A stretch of 64,000 bases of DNA from Ferribacterium limneticum (lineage in GTDB: Bacteria; Pseudomonadota; Gammaproteobacteria; Burkholderiales; Rhodocyclaceae). The stretch lies in contig NZ_CP075189.1 of the NCBI RefSeq assembly GCF_020510565.1, positions 1,658,501 to 1,722,500 on the forward strand, read 5' to 3'. Under the pieces are notes generated by a model, which was not told the origin of the DNA, ran no database searches, and saw only the letters and a list, made by a program, of their open reading frames with translations. Positions 1 through 7,758 of the stretch are shown here, piece after piece. The position numbers were made by a program, and so were the translations under genes. Each line of letters opens with the position of its first letter. Within the stretch, counting starts at the first letter, position 1.

Positions 1-605
1 GCGTCTTCGCGGACGATGCCTTCCGTCGCCTGCTCATCGTCTTCGTCGCCAACGGCATCGCTGCCGCGCTACCGGCCACGCTTTTCCTGTTCTTCGTCGC
101 TGACGTGTTGCAGGCCGAATCGGCCAGTGGCCCGCTGCTCGCCCTGTACTTCATTGCCGGCGCCGCTTCGCTACCGCTCTGGGTGATGCTCTCGGCCCGG
201 CGCGGGCGCGTCTTCGCCTGGCTGCTGGCGATGGGCGTTTCCATCGTCGCCTTCGCCGGTGCCAGTCTGCTTAGTTCTGGCGATGTCTGGCTATTTGCCA
301 TCATCTGCATCGCCTCCGGGCTGGCGCTCGGTGCCGATTTGGCCCTGCCGGCCGCCATCGCCGCCGACCTCGGCGAACGCCAAGGTCAGGCCGGGGCCTG
401 TTTCGGTGTGTGGAATTTCGTTGCCAAGCTCAACCTGGCGCTCGCCGCCGGGCTTTCACTACCTCTGCTCGGTGCGCTCGGCTATGTGCCGGGCGGTAGC
501 GCCGGGTTGCCTGCCCTGACCTTTGCCTACGCGTTGTTGCCGCTCGCCTTCAAGGCGCTGGCCGGCGGGCTGCTCTGGCGCTGGCGCCATTCTCTGGAGA
601 TCTGA
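1..605 (+). CDS. MFS transporter, C-terminal part (5' end outside window)
   Basis: The reading frame is open from base 3, so the gene starts before the window and about 200 residues of the C-terminal half are visible. The protein is almost entirely hydrophobic, with about six membrane segments separated by short Arg-rich loops such as SARRGR and the final WRWRHSLEI, as in the second half of a 12-helix major facilitator. The motif ADLALPAAIAADLGERQGQ resembles the GPH/MFS_2 sugar:cation symporter type. It ends 3 bp before a DUF3833 lipoprotein gene and is probably co-transcribed with it, the SDR and the NTF2-like gene. Substrate unknown. Confidence 0.75.
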   Translation, partial: VFADDAFRRLLIVFVANGIAAALPATLFLFFVADVLQAESASGPLLALYFIAGAASLPLWVMLSARRGRVFAWLLAMGVSIVAFAGASLLSSGDVWLFAIICIASGLALGADLALPAAIAADLGERQGQAGACFGVWNFVAKLNLALAAGLSLPLLGALGYVPGGSAGLPALTFAYALLPLAFKALAGGLLWRWRHSLEI

Positions 606-608
606 ATC

Positions 609-1130
609 ATGAAACTCTTGCTCGCTGCTGCCTTCACCCTCGGCCTGGCCGGCTGCGCCTCGACCGGCGTCGAACAATACCGCGCCGAACAGCCGGCTCT
701 CGATCTCAAGACTTATCTGAACGGTACGCTCGACGCTTGGGGTGTTTTCCAGGGCCGGGGTGGTGAGGTGCAAAAACGCTTCCATGTCGTCATCGACGCC
801 AAGTGGAATGGCGACACCGGCGTCCTCGACGAGAACTTCAAATGGTCCGACGGCACCACCTCGCGCCGCGTCTGGACGCTGACCAAACAGGCCGACGGCA
901 CTTTCCGCGGCCGGGCGGACGATGTTGTCGGCGAGGCGATCGGCGAAGTTTCCGGCAATGCCCTGCGCTGGCGTTACGTGCTGGCGCTGCCGGTCGACGG
1001 CAAGGTGTACAACGTCGATTTCGACGACTGGATGTTCCTGATGGACGAGAAGGTCATGATGAACCGCTCCTACATGTCGAAGTGGGGCTTCAACCTGGGC
1101 GAAGTGACGCTGACCTTCGTCAAGCGCTAG
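609..1130 (+). CDS. DUF3833 family lipoprotein
   Basis: 173 residues. The N-terminus is a lipoprotein signal peptide with lipobox LAGC, acylation expected at about Cys16, so the mature protein should be membrane anchored. The body is rich in beta structure, with repeated Trp-containing strands (DAWGVFQGRGG, FKWSDGTTSRRVW, LRWRYVLALPVDGKVY), as in DUF3833. DUF3833 genes are commonly found with SDR, NTF2-like, MFS and cyclopropane-synthase-like genes in ChrR/singlet-oxygen clusters, and three of these partners lie here. Molecular function is unknown. It is spaced 3 bp after the transporter and 10 bp before the SDR start, which supports one operon. Confidence 0.8.
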   Translation: MKLLLAAAFTLGLAGCASTGVEQYRAEQPALDLKTYLNGTLDAWGVFQGRGGEVQKRFHVVIDAKWNGDTGVLDENFKWSDGTTSRRVWTLTKQADGTFRGRADDVVGEAIGEVSGNALRWRYVLALPVDGKVYNVDFDDWMFLMDEKVMMNRSYMSKWGFNLGEVTLTFVKR

Positions 1131-1140
1131 GGCGGTGCCC

Positions 1141-1902
1141 ATGTCTTCCAACCCGATCATCTCCGACTGGAAGGGCAAGTGCGTCTGGCTCGTCGGCGCA
1201 TCGAGCGGCATCGGCGCCGCCATTGCCCGCGAATTGGCCGGGCGCGGCGCCCGGGTGGCCCTGTCGGCCCGCAGTGCTGACAAGCTTCTGGCACTGGGCA
1301 TCGCGGATGCCTTGCTGCTGCCCTGTGATGCGACTGATGTCGCCAGCCTCGCGGACGCCCGGCAATCAATTCTGGAAATCTGGGGCGGCATCGATCTCGT
1401 TGTCTATCTGGCCGGCGACTACGTCCCGATGCGCGCCGACAACTTCGATCTGGCCGTCGCTGAAAAGGTGGTCACCGTCAATTTCAATGCCGCCATGCGC
1501 CTTGCCGCAACCGTGCTCGGCGACCTCAAACCGGGCGGCGGCATCGCCTTCGTCGCCAGCGTCGCCGGCTACCGCGGCCTGCCCAAGGCGCTTTGCTACG
1601 GGCCGGGCAAGGCGGCGCTCATTCATTTCGCCGAAGTGCTGCATCTCGATCTCGCACCGAAAGGCATCGGCGTCTGGGTGATCAACCCCGGCTTCGTTTC
1701 AACCCAACTGACAGCGAAAAACGATTTCGCCATGCCAGCACTGCTGACGCCGGAACAGGCAGCGATTGCCACGGTCGACGGCTTTAAGTCGGCGAATTTC
1801 GAAATCCATTTCCCAAAGCGCTTTACCCGCCTCATGAAGCTTTTCGCCCTGCTGCCTTACCGCTGGTATTTCCCGCTCATTCGCCGCTTCACCGGAGGCT
1901 GA
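1141..1902 (+). CDS. Short-chain dehydrogenase/reductase (SDR)
   Basis: 253 residues from the ATG at 1141, chosen because an AGGGCGG sequence lies at a good distance; a GTG at 1135 would add two residues. Classical SDR: the nucleotide-binding motif is VGASSGIGAA near residue 20, there is an N-A-A type segment (NFNAAMR), Ser in FVASVAGYRG and the catalytic Y-x-x-x-K as YGPGK. A PGFVSTQLT stretch follows the active site. An NAD(P)-dependent cytoplasmic oxidoreductase is expected; the substrate cannot be read from sequence. It sits 1 bp before the NTF2-like gene, so the two are probably translationally linked. Confidence 0.88.
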   Translation: MSSNPIISDWKGKCVWLVGASSGIGAAIARELAGRGARVALSARSADKLLALGIADALLLPCDATDVASLADARQSILEIWGGIDLVVYLAGDYVPMRADNFDLAVAEKVVTVNFNAAMRLAATVLGDLKPGGGIAFVASVAGYRGLPKALCYGPGKAALIHFAEVLHLDLAPKGIGVWVINPGFVSTQLTAKNDFAMPALLTPEQAAIATVDGFKSANFEIHFPKRFTRLMKLFALLPYRWYFPLIRRFTGG

Positions 1903-1903
1903 C

Positions 1904-2326
1904 ATGACACTCGACGAACTGATCGTCTTCTACAACGAATTCGCCCCGGCCAGCGTCGCCCGCTTTCCCGAGTTTTACAGCGACGATGCCTATTTCAAGG
2001 ACCCGTTCAATGAAGTGCGCGGCCTGCCGGCCATCCAGCGCATCTTCACCCACATGTTCGGACAGGTTGCCGAGCCGCGTTTCGTCGTCACCGAAAAGGT
2101 CGCTGACGATAAGGGCGCGATGCTGGTCTGGGAGTTTTATTACCGCGTGAAGCTGTGGGGCAAGGGCGAGGCCCAGGTCATGCGCGGCGTCTCGCATCTC
2201 AAATTCGATGCCGACGGCAAGGTCTGCTACCACCGCGACTACTGGGATGCGGCCGAGGAGTTGTACATGAAACTGCCGGCCATCGGCACGCTCATGCGCG
2301 GCTTGCGACGCATGCTGGCCGCCTGA
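1904..2326 (+). CDS. NTF2-like / SnoaL-type small protein
   Basis: 140 residues. The sequence has the look of a nuclear transport factor 2 fold: an N-terminal helix (LDELIVFYNEFAP), YFKDPFNEVRG in the position of the usual acidic pocket motif, then strands containing MLVWEFYYRVKLWGKG and VSHLKFDADGKVCYHRDYWDA. The last segment, with H and D around Y-x-RDYWD, is typical of this family. Some members are enzymes (isomerase, hydrolase) and others only bind small ligands; which applies is unknown. It is the last gene of the MFS-DUF3833-SDR group and is followed by a strong bidirectional terminator. Confidence 0.78.
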   Translation: MTLDELIVFYNEFAPASVARFPEFYSDDAYFKDPFNEVRGLPAIQRIFTHMFGQVAEPRFVVTEKVADDKGAMLVWEFYYRVKLWGKGEAQVMRGVSHLKFDADGKVCYHRDYWDAAEELYMKLPAIGTLMRGLRRMLAA

Positions 2327-2349
2327 GTTTTCAGGCGAGTCCCAAAGAA

Positions 2350-2375
2350 AAAGGCCCGCAGCGATGCGGGCCTTT
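2350..2375. terminator. Bidirectional rho-independent terminator
   Basis: Perfect 11-bp stem AAAGGCCCGCA / TGCGGGCCTTT with loop GCGA. The A-rich left flank and T-rich stem end let it work for the rightward SDR/NTF2 operon and for the convergent phasin gene that stops at 2398. Confidence 0.85.
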
Positions 2376-2397
2376 CCAGTTCAGCGAGAGCTGAAAA

Positions 2398-2934
2398 TTA
2401 CTTGGACTTCTTGACAGCCTTGGCGGTGGCGCTGGTAGCGGCAGCCATGTTGGTCTGGGCCATTTCGGTCACTTGCTTGGCGGTCTTGCGCATGTTGTCG
2501 AAAGCCGAGTTGGCGGCAGCGATGGCGCTCTGAACGGCAGCAACGGCAACGTCGGAACCAGCCGGGGCAGACTTGGCAGCCTTTTCGAGCATGGAAGCAA
2601 CGTTCTTCTGGAAGTCGCCGAATTGGGCTTCAACCATCTTGGCCAGTTGTTCCTGGGTTTCGGTGGAGATTTCGTAAACCGACTTGGAGTAGGCAACAGC
2701 CTTCTCGACGCTCGGCTGGGCCAGGGAAGCCTGGATGGACAGGGCTTCTTGCGGATCCTTGGCACCCATCAGGGCCTTGGCGTTGGAGACGGAGTCTTCC
2801 AGCACGGAACGGGCGGTTTCAAGATTCAGGCTGGCGATGCGCTCGGCGGAAGCCAGGGCGGTGTTGGCGACGGACAACAGGGAATCAACGGCGGCTTTGT
2901 TAGCGGCGGCGAACTGCTCGGGATTGATGGACAT
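2398..2934 (-). CDS. phaP: Phasin (PHA granule-associated protein)
   Basis: 178 residues, Ala/Ser/Lys rich, no cysteine, no membrane segment and predicted mostly helical. It begins MSINPEQFAAANKAAVD, close to the usual phasin start, and contains the amphipathic heptad-like regions (TQEQLAKMVEAQFGDFQKNVASML) that coat polyhydroxyalkanoate granules; it ends in a lysine-rich tail AVKKSK. The length fits the roughly 180-190 residue family. AGGAG lies 6 bp before the ATG. It is a monocistronic gene with a long upstream region that contains two palindromes, which suggests regulation by a PhaR-type repressor. Confidence 0.92.
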   Translation of the reverse strand: MSINPEQFAAANKAAVDSLLSVANTALASAERIASLNLETARSVLEDSVSNAKALMGAKDPQEALSIQASLAQPSVEKAVAYSKSVYEISTETQEQLAKMVEAQFGDFQKNVASMLEKAAKSAPAGSDVAVAAVQSAIAAANSAFDNMRKTAKQVTEMAQTNMAAATSATAKAVKKSK

Positions 2935-2978
2935 CGGACGCTCCTTGAAATGGGTAAGTAAATAATTGCTGCGGGGTG

Positions 2979-2991
2979 CATTGTAACAATG
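2979..2991. promoter_or_regulatory. 13-bp palindrome over the phaP promoter
   Basis: CATTGT-A-ACAATG is a perfect palindrome about 45 bp upstream of the phasin ATG. On the minus strand it contains TACAAT (2985-2980), a good -10 box, so a protein bound here could block the promoter. Confidence 0.5.
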
Positions 2992-3003
2992 TTTTTAACA
3001 AAA

Positions 3004-3018
3004 TGCTGCAATGCAGCA
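3004..3018. promoter_or_regulatory. Candidate PhaR operator upstream of phaP
   Basis: TGCTGCA-A-TGCAGCA is a perfect 15-bp palindrome about 70-85 bp upstream of the phasin start. It contains CTGC-N3-GCAG, the TGC-rich site type reported for the PHA-sensing repressor PhaR of Paracoccus. If TACAAT at 2985-2980 is the -10 box, the site overlaps the -35 region, a sensible place for repression. Confidence 0.5.
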
Positions 3019-3372
3019 ATGTCGCCGGTATGGCCTGGGTAAAGAGTTTCGGGCCAGTGTGACAAACATCTGTTTCAAACGTATTGCATAAATGTGATTT
3101 CAGAATCGGCAATTTTCTGGTGAAAATGCCTGAAAAGCATTCTGCCATCGTTATTCCGTGTGATTTCTGAAACAGTATTTCGGCCGGATCGGCGTCTGAG
3201 GATTATGCATTACGAATGTGCATTTGGGTTGTTGCGTTTACAACAAATGATTTCCCCGCTAGGCGAAATGTGCCTCGATTTGGTGCCGCAATGCGGTCAA
3301 GCCGGTCAGCGTTGCCCCGGGTGATAGAATCCGCCCCGTTTCAGTGCAAGCTATCTCTCCCGATCGGACCCC

Positions 3373-4587
3373 ATGCATTTCGACATCATCGTTATTGGCG
3401 CCGGCGCGGCCGGCATGATGTGTGCGGCCCAGGCCGGGGCGCGCGGCCGGCGCGTGCTGCTCGTCGATCACGCCGCGACGCTCGGTGAGCGCATCCGCAT
3501 CTCGGGTGGCGGGCGTTGCAATTTCACCAATCGCACAGTCAGTGCCGACAACTACCTGTCGCAGAATCCGCATTTCTGCCGTTCGGCACTGGCGCGCTTC
3601 TCGCAGTTCGATTTCATCGCCATGATGGACAAGCGGCGCATCGCCTATCACGAGCGCGAACATGGCCAACTGTTCTGCGACGATTCGGCCGAGCAGATCA
3701 TCGACATGCTGCGCGATGCCTGCGACGACGCCGGCGTCCAATGGGCCTTCCCTTGTGCTGTGCAGCACATCGAACGCCATCCAGGCGAGGCAGCCAGACG
3801 TTACACGGTCGACACGGAAAATGGCCGTTTTTCCTGCCAGTCGCTAGTCGTCGCCACCGGTGGGCTGGCCATTCCAAAAATCGGCGCCAGCCCGTTCGGC
3901 TACCGCCTGGCCGAGCAGTTCGGCATTCCCGTCGTCGCGCCCAAACCGGCCCTCGTGCCGCTGGCGCTGGGGCCCGAGGTGCTCGAACCGATCAAGCCGC
4001 TGGCCGGATCGACGCTCGACGCCGTTGCCCAATTTGACGGCGCGCAGTTCCGCGAAAACGTGTTGATCACCCACCGCGGCCTGTCCGGCCCGGCCATCCT
4101 GCAAATTTCGAGCTACTGGCAGATGCAGGAGTACCGCAGCGGCAAGAAGCAGCCCGTCGAGATCGACCTGCTGCCCGGCCTCGATGCCGGTGCCTGGCTC
4201 GAGGAGCACCGGCAGGGCCGGGTGCATCTGCCCAATCTGCTGGCCGAACGTCTGCCCCGCCGCTTCGCCCACGAATGGTGTGCGCTGCTCGGCGGCGAAA
4301 AAATCGTGACGCGGCCGATTGGCGAACTGGGCCGCCGCGATCTCGAGATGATTGCCGGCAAGCTCAACGCCTGGCCGCTCATGCCGGCCGGTACGCTGGG
4401 TTTTGCCAAGGCCGAAGTAACGCTGGGCGGCGTATCGACCGATGCGCTGTCGTCGAAAACCATGGAAGCCAAGGCGGCGCCGGGCTTGTTCTTTATCGGC
4501 GAAGTCGTCGACGTCACCGGCTGGCTGGGCGGCTACAACTTCCAGTGGGCGTGGTCGTCCGGCTGGGTGGCCGGGCAGTTTGCCTGA
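3373..4587 (+). CDS. HI0933/YhiN-family FAD-dependent oxidoreductase
   Basis: 404 residues. The N-terminal dinucleotide-binding motif is IVIGAGAAGMMCAAQAGARG (residues 5-24), followed at about residue 50 by the family signature ISGGGRCNFTN. A central insert domain is followed by a C-terminal FAD segment LFFIGEVVDVTGWLGGYNFQWAWSSG. This is the HI0933-like (YhiN/BaiN) flavoprotein family, whose members are mostly uncharacterised; some act as flavin-dependent reductases on unusual substrates. It stands alone between the phaP promoter region and a convergent gene. A relative with the same fold but a different subfamily lies at 19344-20573. Confidence 0.88.
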   Translation: MHFDIIVIGAGAAGMMCAAQAGARGRRVLLVDHAATLGERIRISGGGRCNFTNRTVSADNYLSQNPHFCRSALARFSQFDFIAMMDKRRIAYHEREHGQLFCDDSAEQIIDMLRDACDDAGVQWAFPCAVQHIERHPGEAARRYTVDTENGRFSCQSLVVATGGLAIPKIGASPFGYRLAEQFGIPVVAPKPALVPLALGPEVLEPIKPLAGSTLDAVAQFDGAQFRENVLITHRGLSGPAILQISSYWQMQEYRSGKKQPVEIDLLPGLDAGAWLEEHRQGRVHLPNLLAERLPRRFAHEWCALLGGEKIVTRPIGELGRRDLEMIAGKLNAWPLMPAGTLGFAKAEVTLGGVSTDALSSKTMEAKAAPGLFFIGEVVDVTGWLGGYNFQWAWSSGWVAGQFA

Positions 4588-4594
4588 AGCCTGA

Positions 4595-6211
4595 CTAGCT
4601 CTGTCCAGCCATCGACAGCGCCACCGCTTCGGCGACCTTGATGCCATCCACCCCCGCCGACAGAATCCCGCCAGCGTAACCGGCGCCTTCGCCGGCCGGA
4701 TAGAGGCCGCGGGTGTTGATACTCTGGTAATCGGCGCCGCGTTTGATTCGGATCGGTGACGAGGTACGCGTCTCGACGCCGGTCAGGATGGCGTCGGCCA
4801 TGGCGAAACCGCGAATCTGCTTGTCGAAGGCCGGGATGGCTTCGCGCAGGGCGTCGATGACGTAGGCCGGGGCGCAACTGGCCAGGTCGGTCATGTGCAC
4901 GCCCGGCTGGTAAGACGGATCGACTTCTCCTAATTGTGTAGACGGCCGACCGGCTAGGAAGTCGCCGACGCGCTGGGCCGGGGCGGCGTAGTTGCTGCCG
5001 CCGGCGACGAAGGCGGCCGATTCCCATTGCCGCTGGTACTCGATGCCGGCCAACGGATTGGTCTTGTAGTCGCCGGGGAAATCTTCCGGCTTCACTTCGA
5101 CGACGAGCGCCGCGTTGGCGTTGCGTTCGGCGCGCGAATACTGGCTCATGCCGTTGGTCACGACGCGGCCTTCTTCCGAGGTGGCGGCGACGACCTGGCC
5201 GCCCGGGCACATGCAGAAACTGTAGGCGGCGCGGCCGTTGCCGCAGTGATGGACCAGCTTGTAGTCGGCGGCGCCGAGGATTTCGTTGCCGGCATTGGGG
5301 CCGAAACGGGCCTTGTCGATCATGGCCTGTGGGTGTTCGATGCGGAAGCCGATGGAGAAGGGCTTGGCCTCGATGAAAACGCCTTGTTCGTGCAGGGTCT
5401 GAAAGGTGTCGCGGGCGCTGTGGCCGACGGCGAGGACGACATGGTCGGTGGCGATGGTCTGGCCGTCGGCCAAGACCACGCCGCGCACCTGATGGTCATC
5501 GATGACCAGCCGCTCGACCTTGCTGCCGAAACGGACTTCACCGCCCAGATCGGTGATCGTCGCCCGGATGTTCTCGACCATTTTGACCAGCCGGAAAGTG
5601 CCGATGTGCGGCTTGCTGACGTACATGATCTCTTCCGGCGCGCCGGCCTTGACGAACTCTTCGAGCACCTTGCGGCCATGGTGCTGCGGGTCCTTGATCT
5701 GGCTGTAGAGCTTGCCGTCCGAGAAGGTACCGGCACCGCCTTCGCCGAACTGGACGTTCGATTCCGGGTTGAGCTTGTTGTTACGCCACAGGCCCCAGGT
5801 GTCCTTGGTCCGTTCGCGCACGGCCTTGCCGCGTTCGAGGATGATCGGTTTGAAGCCCATCTGGGCGAGGATCAGCCCGGCGAGCAGGCCGCAGGGGCCG
5901 GTGCCGATGATGACCGGGCGGGTCTTCAATTCGGCCGGCGCCTGGGCAACGAACTTGTAGTCGGTGTTCGGGCGCGGGCCGATGTTGCGGTCATCGGCCA
6001 GTTTTTTGAGCAGAGCCGGCTCGTCGCGAACATTGAAGTCGAGCGTGTAGATCAGCGTGATCGCCGATTTTTTGCGCGCATCGTAGCTGCGCTTGAAAAT
6101 CGTGAAGTCGATCAGCTCGCCATCGGCAATCCCCAGCCGCTGGCAAAGCGCCGGGCGCAGCGCGTCCGCCGCGTGATCGAGCGGCAGCTTCAGTTCGGTC
6201 AGTCTCAACAT
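4595..6211 (-). CDS. FAD-dependent dehydrogenase of the COG2509 type
   Basis: 538 residues. About 90 N-terminal residues (DARKKSAITLIYTLDFNV) form the small domain typical of this family, then the FAD motif VIIGTGPCGLLAGLILAQMG at about 100-120, and a long conserved block containing NVQFGEGGAGTFSDGKLYS. The C-terminus has the second FAD contact AGEGAGYAGGILSAGVDG. COG2509 proteins are uncharacterised predicted flavin dehydrogenases. The stop lies 8 bp from the convergent flavoprotein gene. A cytochrome c'-like gene lies 18 bp upstream on the same strand, so the two may be co-transcribed and possibly share electrons. Confidence 0.85.
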   Translation of the reverse strand: MLRLTELKLPLDHAADALRPALCQRLGIADGELIDFTIFKRSYDARKKSAITLIYTLDFNVRDEPALLKKLADDRNIGPRPNTDYKFVAQAPAELKTRPVIIGTGPCGLLAGLILAQMGFKPIILERGKAVRERTKDTWGLWRNNKLNPESNVQFGEGGAGTFSDGKLYSQIKDPQHHGRKVLEEFVKAGAPEEIMYVSKPHIGTFRLVKMVENIRATITDLGGEVRFGSKVERLVIDDHQVRGVVLADGQTIATDHVVLAVGHSARDTFQTLHEQGVFIEAKPFSIGFRIEHPQAMIDKARFGPNAGNEILGAADYKLVHHCGNGRAAYSFCMCPGGQVVAATSEEGRVVTNGMSQYSRAERNANAALVVEVKPEDFPGDYKTNPLAGIEYQRQWESAAFVAGGSNYAAPAQRVGDFLAGRPSTQLGEVDPSYQPGVHMTDLASCAPAYVIDALREAIPAFDKQIRGFAMADAILTGVETRTSSPIRIKRGADYQSINTRGLYPAGEGAGYAGGILSAGVDGIKVAEAVALSMAGQS

Positions 6212-6229
6212 GCGGAATTTCCCGGAATC

Positions 6230-6685
6230 TCAGCGTTCCTTGAACTGCTTGTGGCAGGTCTTGCAGGCTTCATGCACGGCGTCGTAAGCCTTTTCGACCT
6301 GCGCCTTGTCCTTGCTCTGGGCGGCGACGAGCAGGGCGTCGGTGGCGGTGATGAAGGCTTTCTTGTTCTTCTCGAATTCTTCCGGCTGCTTCCAGACCTC
6401 GGCCGTCGCCTTGGTCGGCGGGTAGTTGGTGTCCGCCCCAAAATAGTCCCACGGACCATCCCGCTTGGCGAGCAGGGCTTCGGCCATGGGCAGGAACTTG
6501 TCGGCCTTGTAGGTCTCCTTGCGCAGCATTACGCCCATCGGCTCAAAAGTCTTGACGATCTCCTTGAACGCCACCTGCCGGTGCTTGACCGGCTGCCCCG
6601 GCCGCGTGTCCTCGACCTCGCCGCAGGCGGTAAGCATTGCTGCGGTCAACAGGAAAAACAGGGGAAATTTCAAATGCTGGAACAT
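6230..6685 (-). CDS. Cytochrome c'-type (class II) lipoprotein
   Basis: 151 residues. The leader MFQHLKFPLFFLLTAAMLTAC has a lipobox-like LTAC, so the protein is probably a lipid-anchored periplasmic cytochrome. The single haem motif CKTCH lies about 10 residues from the C-terminus, the position typical of four-helix class II cytochromes, and the preceding residues form long helices (VKHRQVAFKEIVKTFEPMG, KAFITATDALLVAAQ). Class II c-type cytochromes bind NO or shuttle electrons; which applies here is not visible. The gene lies directly upstream of the COG2509 flavoprotein gene. Confidence 0.85.
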   Translation of the reverse strand: MFQHLKFPLFFLLTAAMLTACGEVEDTRPGQPVKHRQVAFKEIVKTFEPMGVMLRKETYKADKFLPMAEALLAKRDGPWDYFGADTNYPPTKATAEVWKQPEEFEKNKKAFITATDALLVAAQSKDKAQVEKAYDAVHEACKTCHKQFKER

Positions 6686-6783
6686 GGCTGGCGATCGATG
6701 ACAGGGCAGGGCCCGGGAGCGCGAATTATACGGGCTGCGGGCGTCCGACGCTGCATGGCAAACGCGGCAAAGCGGTGATCTGC

Positions 6784-6828
6784 GATTTCAAATTTGGCCG
6801 TTTTTTCCGGTTGACCGTAGCAATTGCC
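6784..6828 (+). repeat. Dispersed repeat copy 1 (intergenic)
   Basis: Contains TTTTTTCCGGTTGACCGTAG at 6801-6820 with left arm GATTTCAAATTTGGCC and right arm CAATTGCC. It lies between the cytochrome c' gene and the GST gene, 66 bp before the GST start. Confidence 0.85.
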
Positions 6829-6893
6829 TTCCTCTGTTTCCCCATTGATTTGCGGTAAAGTTTGGCCAGTTTGTCCCAACCAAGGAGCGCGCC

Positions 6894-7565
6894 ATGTTCG
6901 ATCTCTACATCGGCAACAAAAACTACTCGTCGTGGTCGTTGCGGCCGTGGCTGCTGATGAAGCATTTCGCCATCCCCTTTACCGAGCACATGGTGTCGGT
7001 GGCCGGACGCGATTACAACGCGGCGCTCAAGCCGCTGGCCGGCAACGCCCGCGTACCCTGCCTGCACGAAGACGGTTTTCAGGTCTGGGAGAGCATCGCC
7101 ATCGCCGAAACCCTGGCCGAACGCTATTCGCAGATGTGGCCGGCCGACGCCAGGGCACGGGCCAGGGCGCGCAGCATCTCGGCCGAAATGCACGCCGGCT
7201 TCGCCAAGCTGCGCACCGCCATGCCGATGAACCTCAAGTTCAGACTCAAGGGCAAGCCGGCGACCCCGGAAGTCCAGCGCGACATTGACCGCGTCGTCGA
7301 AATCTGGACGGAAGCGCGCAGCCAGTTTGCCACCGGCAACGGCCCTTGGCTGTTCGGCGAATTCTCGGTGGCCGACGCCATGTTTGCCCCTGTCGTCTGC
7401 CGCTTCAACGTCTACAACGTGCCCCTGCCGCCCGTCGCCGCCGCTTACCGCGACGCCCTGCTGGCCCATCCGGCGATGCTCGAATGGCACGCCGCGGCGC
7501 TCACCGAAACCGAGGCGCACGCCCATTACGATCAGCTGGCCGACGACTACGGCGGCCCGCGCTGA
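6894..7565 (+). CDS. Glutathione S-transferase family protein
   Basis: 223 residues from an ATG preceded by AAGGAGCG. The N-terminal thioredoxin-like domain starts LYIGNKNYSSWSLRPW, with Ser in the position that activates glutathione in many GSTs, and continues to RVPCLHEDGFQVWESIAIAETL, where the V-P and E-S pair bind glutathione. The C-terminal all-helical domain includes WLFGEFSVADAMFAPVVCR, the usual hydrophobic-core motif. A cytoplasmic conjugating or reductase role is expected; the substrate is unknown. A dispersed repeat lies just upstream. Confidence 0.88.
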   Translation: MFDLYIGNKNYSSWSLRPWLLMKHFAIPFTEHMVSVAGRDYNAALKPLAGNARVPCLHEDGFQVWESIAIAETLAERYSQMWPADARARARARSISAEMHAGFAKLRTAMPMNLKFRLKGKPATPEVQRDIDRVVEIWTEARSQFATGNGPWLFGEFSVADAMFAPVVCRFNVYNVPLPPVAAAYRDALLAHPAMLEWHAAALTETEAHAHYDQLADDYGGPR

Positions 7566-7676
7566 CGGCTTCGCCCAAGCCTGTGCCGCAATAAACAAGC
7601 GGCAAATGGGCAGAATAATTTGCCTGCCTCGGGTTCAAAAGTGCTCGTGCATTGATTGCGGTTATCATGGCTTGAA

Positions 7677-7690
7677 TTGATTCAAATCAA
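7677..7690 (+). promoter_or_regulatory. Perfect FNR/ANR box
   Basis: TTGATTCAAATCAA matches TTGAT-N4-ATCAA exactly and lies 69 bp before the start of a Crp/Fnr regulator gene. The distance fits a class II activation site if transcription starts near 7720-7727. Confidence 0.75.
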
Positions 7691-7758
7691 AAGCCACAAT
7701 GCGGCCAATAAATGCCAAATGGATTAGCATTGAGCGCGATTAATAGCGAGGAGGCAGC

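Larger units (their letters stand above)
2935..3372. other. Long intergenic region upstream of phaP
   Basis: This 438-bp stretch separates the divergent phasin and flavoprotein genes. Its phasin-proximal 100 bp is AT-richer than the surroundings and holds two perfect palindromes (2979-2991 and 3004-3018). The remaining part to the flavoprotein start shows no convincing ORF with a ribosome site, no RNA-like hairpin and no copy of the dispersed repeat found further right. Confidence 0.7.

Noticed and set aside
3803..3833. Repeat-like ACACGGTCGACACGGAAAA in the HI0933-type gene
   Set aside because: Several core mismatches; the codons fit an ordinary family sequence (YTVDTENGRF), so chance is likely.
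5027..6778. 583-residue plus-strand frame over the COG2509 and cytochrome c' genes
   Set aside because: It runs across two real minus-strand genes and shows no domain or ribosome site.
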